A stretch of DNA of 6,642 nt from JAGVUD01 sp052033935 (GTDB lineage: Bacteria > Armatimonadota > UBA5829 > DSUL01), in assembly GCA_052033935.1 (NCBI GenBank), contig JBPOJE010000091.1, forward strand, positions 1 to 6,642. The letters are read 5' to 3'. Shown piece after piece: positions 6,460-6,642 of this stretch. The position numbers were made by a program, and so were the translations under genes. Under the pieces are notes generated by a model, which did not search any database, was not told where the DNA came from, and saw only the letters and a program-made list of their open reading frames with translations. Within the stretch, counting starts at the first letter, position 1. The number at the start of each line of letters is the position of its first letter.

Positions 6460-6503
6460 CGTTTCAGCGGCTACCGCGCCAATAATAGCCCTTCGCTGAA
6501 ACG
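6460..6503. promoter_or_regulatory. Operator-like 10-bp perfect inverted repeat straddling the -10
   Basis: CGTTTCAGCG (6460-6469) is the exact reverse complement of CGCTGAAACG (6494-6503), with 24 nt between. One arm lies in the -35/-10 spacer. The other lies just after the predicted transcription start, so the -10 hexamer is enclosed. Arm centres are 34 bp apart, about three helical turns, so both would face the same side of the DNA. Because one arm is upstream of the start it cannot form an mRNA hairpin. A repressor site for a dimer or pair of dimers is the natural inference; the regulator is unknown. Confidence 0.5.
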
Positions 6504-6511
6504 TCTGTCAA
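6482..6511 (-). promoter_or_regulatory. Strong sigma70-type promoter of the CotH/SUMF/PEP-CTERM unit
   Basis: On the minus strand a perfect -35 TTGACA (6506-6511) is followed after 18 nt by TATTAT (6482-6487, 5 of 6 matches to TATAAT). Transcription would begin near 6475, giving a leader of about 40 nt before the GTG at 6435. It is the best promoter match I found in the window. Confidence 0.75.
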
Positions 6512-6642
6512 CCAGGCGAATTGCCTCCCGAGTAATCGTAGTGAAAACGAGTCGCTGCCTCGGAAAGGAATCGTACCGAGAAGCCGAACTGCTCCGGCAA
6601 ACACAGGAGTATTCGGTTGGATCAACACGGTAAGGCAGAACT

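Larger units (their letters stand above)
6436..6642. other. Upstream non-coding region of the cotH-like gene
   Basis: This 207-nt stretch up to the right edge holds the promoter and inverted repeat annotated separately. Two minus-strand frames happen to stay open from the window edge to about 6470, but they run through the promoter, have no recognisable protein motif and end without a ribosome-binding context. I therefore see no gene. A 5-bp inverted repeat (6559-6563 with 6576-6580) is too weak to call a terminator for whatever lies further right. Confidence 0.6.

Noticed and set aside
6470..6642. Possible 3' end of an upstream minus-strand gene (two frames open from the window edge)
   Set aside because: Both frames read through the strong promoter, show no recognisable motif, and about 55 open codons are not surprising at this GC content.

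Overview
The window carries four genes, all read right to left on the minus strand, and all four products have an N-terminal signal peptide. It is part of a chromosomal cell-surface or secretome locus. High GC, a VPEP/PEP-CTERM sorting tail, CotH and lamin-tail proteins, a 'choice-of-anchor Q' beta-helix protein and a SUMF1-type secreted protein together suggest an environmental bacterium of the Armatimonadota, Planctomycetota or Verrucomicrobiota/Lentisphaerota kind. I lean to Armatimonadota because of one accessory domain, but this is inference. No phage, plasmid, transposase, CRISPR, tRNA or rRNA signal is visible.

Layout in transcription order, from high to low coordinates. (1) 6436-6642 is non-coding and holds a strong sigma70-type promoter (TTGACA, 18 nt, TATTAT) with a perfect 10-bp inverted repeat straddling the -10. 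(2) 4075-6435 encodes a 786-aa secreted CotH-kinase-family protein: signal peptide, lamin-tail domain, chitobiase C-terminal-like beta domain, CotH domain, and a C-terminal bacterial-repeat domain. (3) 2663-4078 encodes a 471-aa secreted protein with an OB-like accessory region followed by a SUMF1/FGE-type domain that lacks the catalytic cysteines. It starts with GTG and overlaps the cotH-like stop by 4 nt (GTGA). (4) 1833-2567 encodes a 244-aa lamin-tail-like protein with a C-terminal PEP-CTERM sorting signal, followed by a textbook intrinsic terminator (1788-1815). (5) 1-1651 encodes a secreted right-handed beta-helix protein with its own probable promoter. It runs off the left edge of the window, so its C-terminus is missing.

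The genes probably form one transcription unit (CotH, SUMF-like, PEP-CTERM) plus an adjacent co-directional beta-helix gene. They are linked by more than position. The beta-helix protein and the SUMF-like protein share a homologous accessory domain of about 120 residues. The CotH and PEP-CTERM proteins both begin with a lamin-tail-type domain. The most interesting signals are this shared domain, the operator-like inverted repeat at the cotH promoter, and the beta-helix itself: nine near-identical 22-23-residue turns with a continuous cysteine ladder and serine-rich corners. A CotH-type secretory kinase next to a serine-studded repetitive surface protein invites the untested idea that one phosphorylates the other. 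No clearly new biological system is proven by this sequence.
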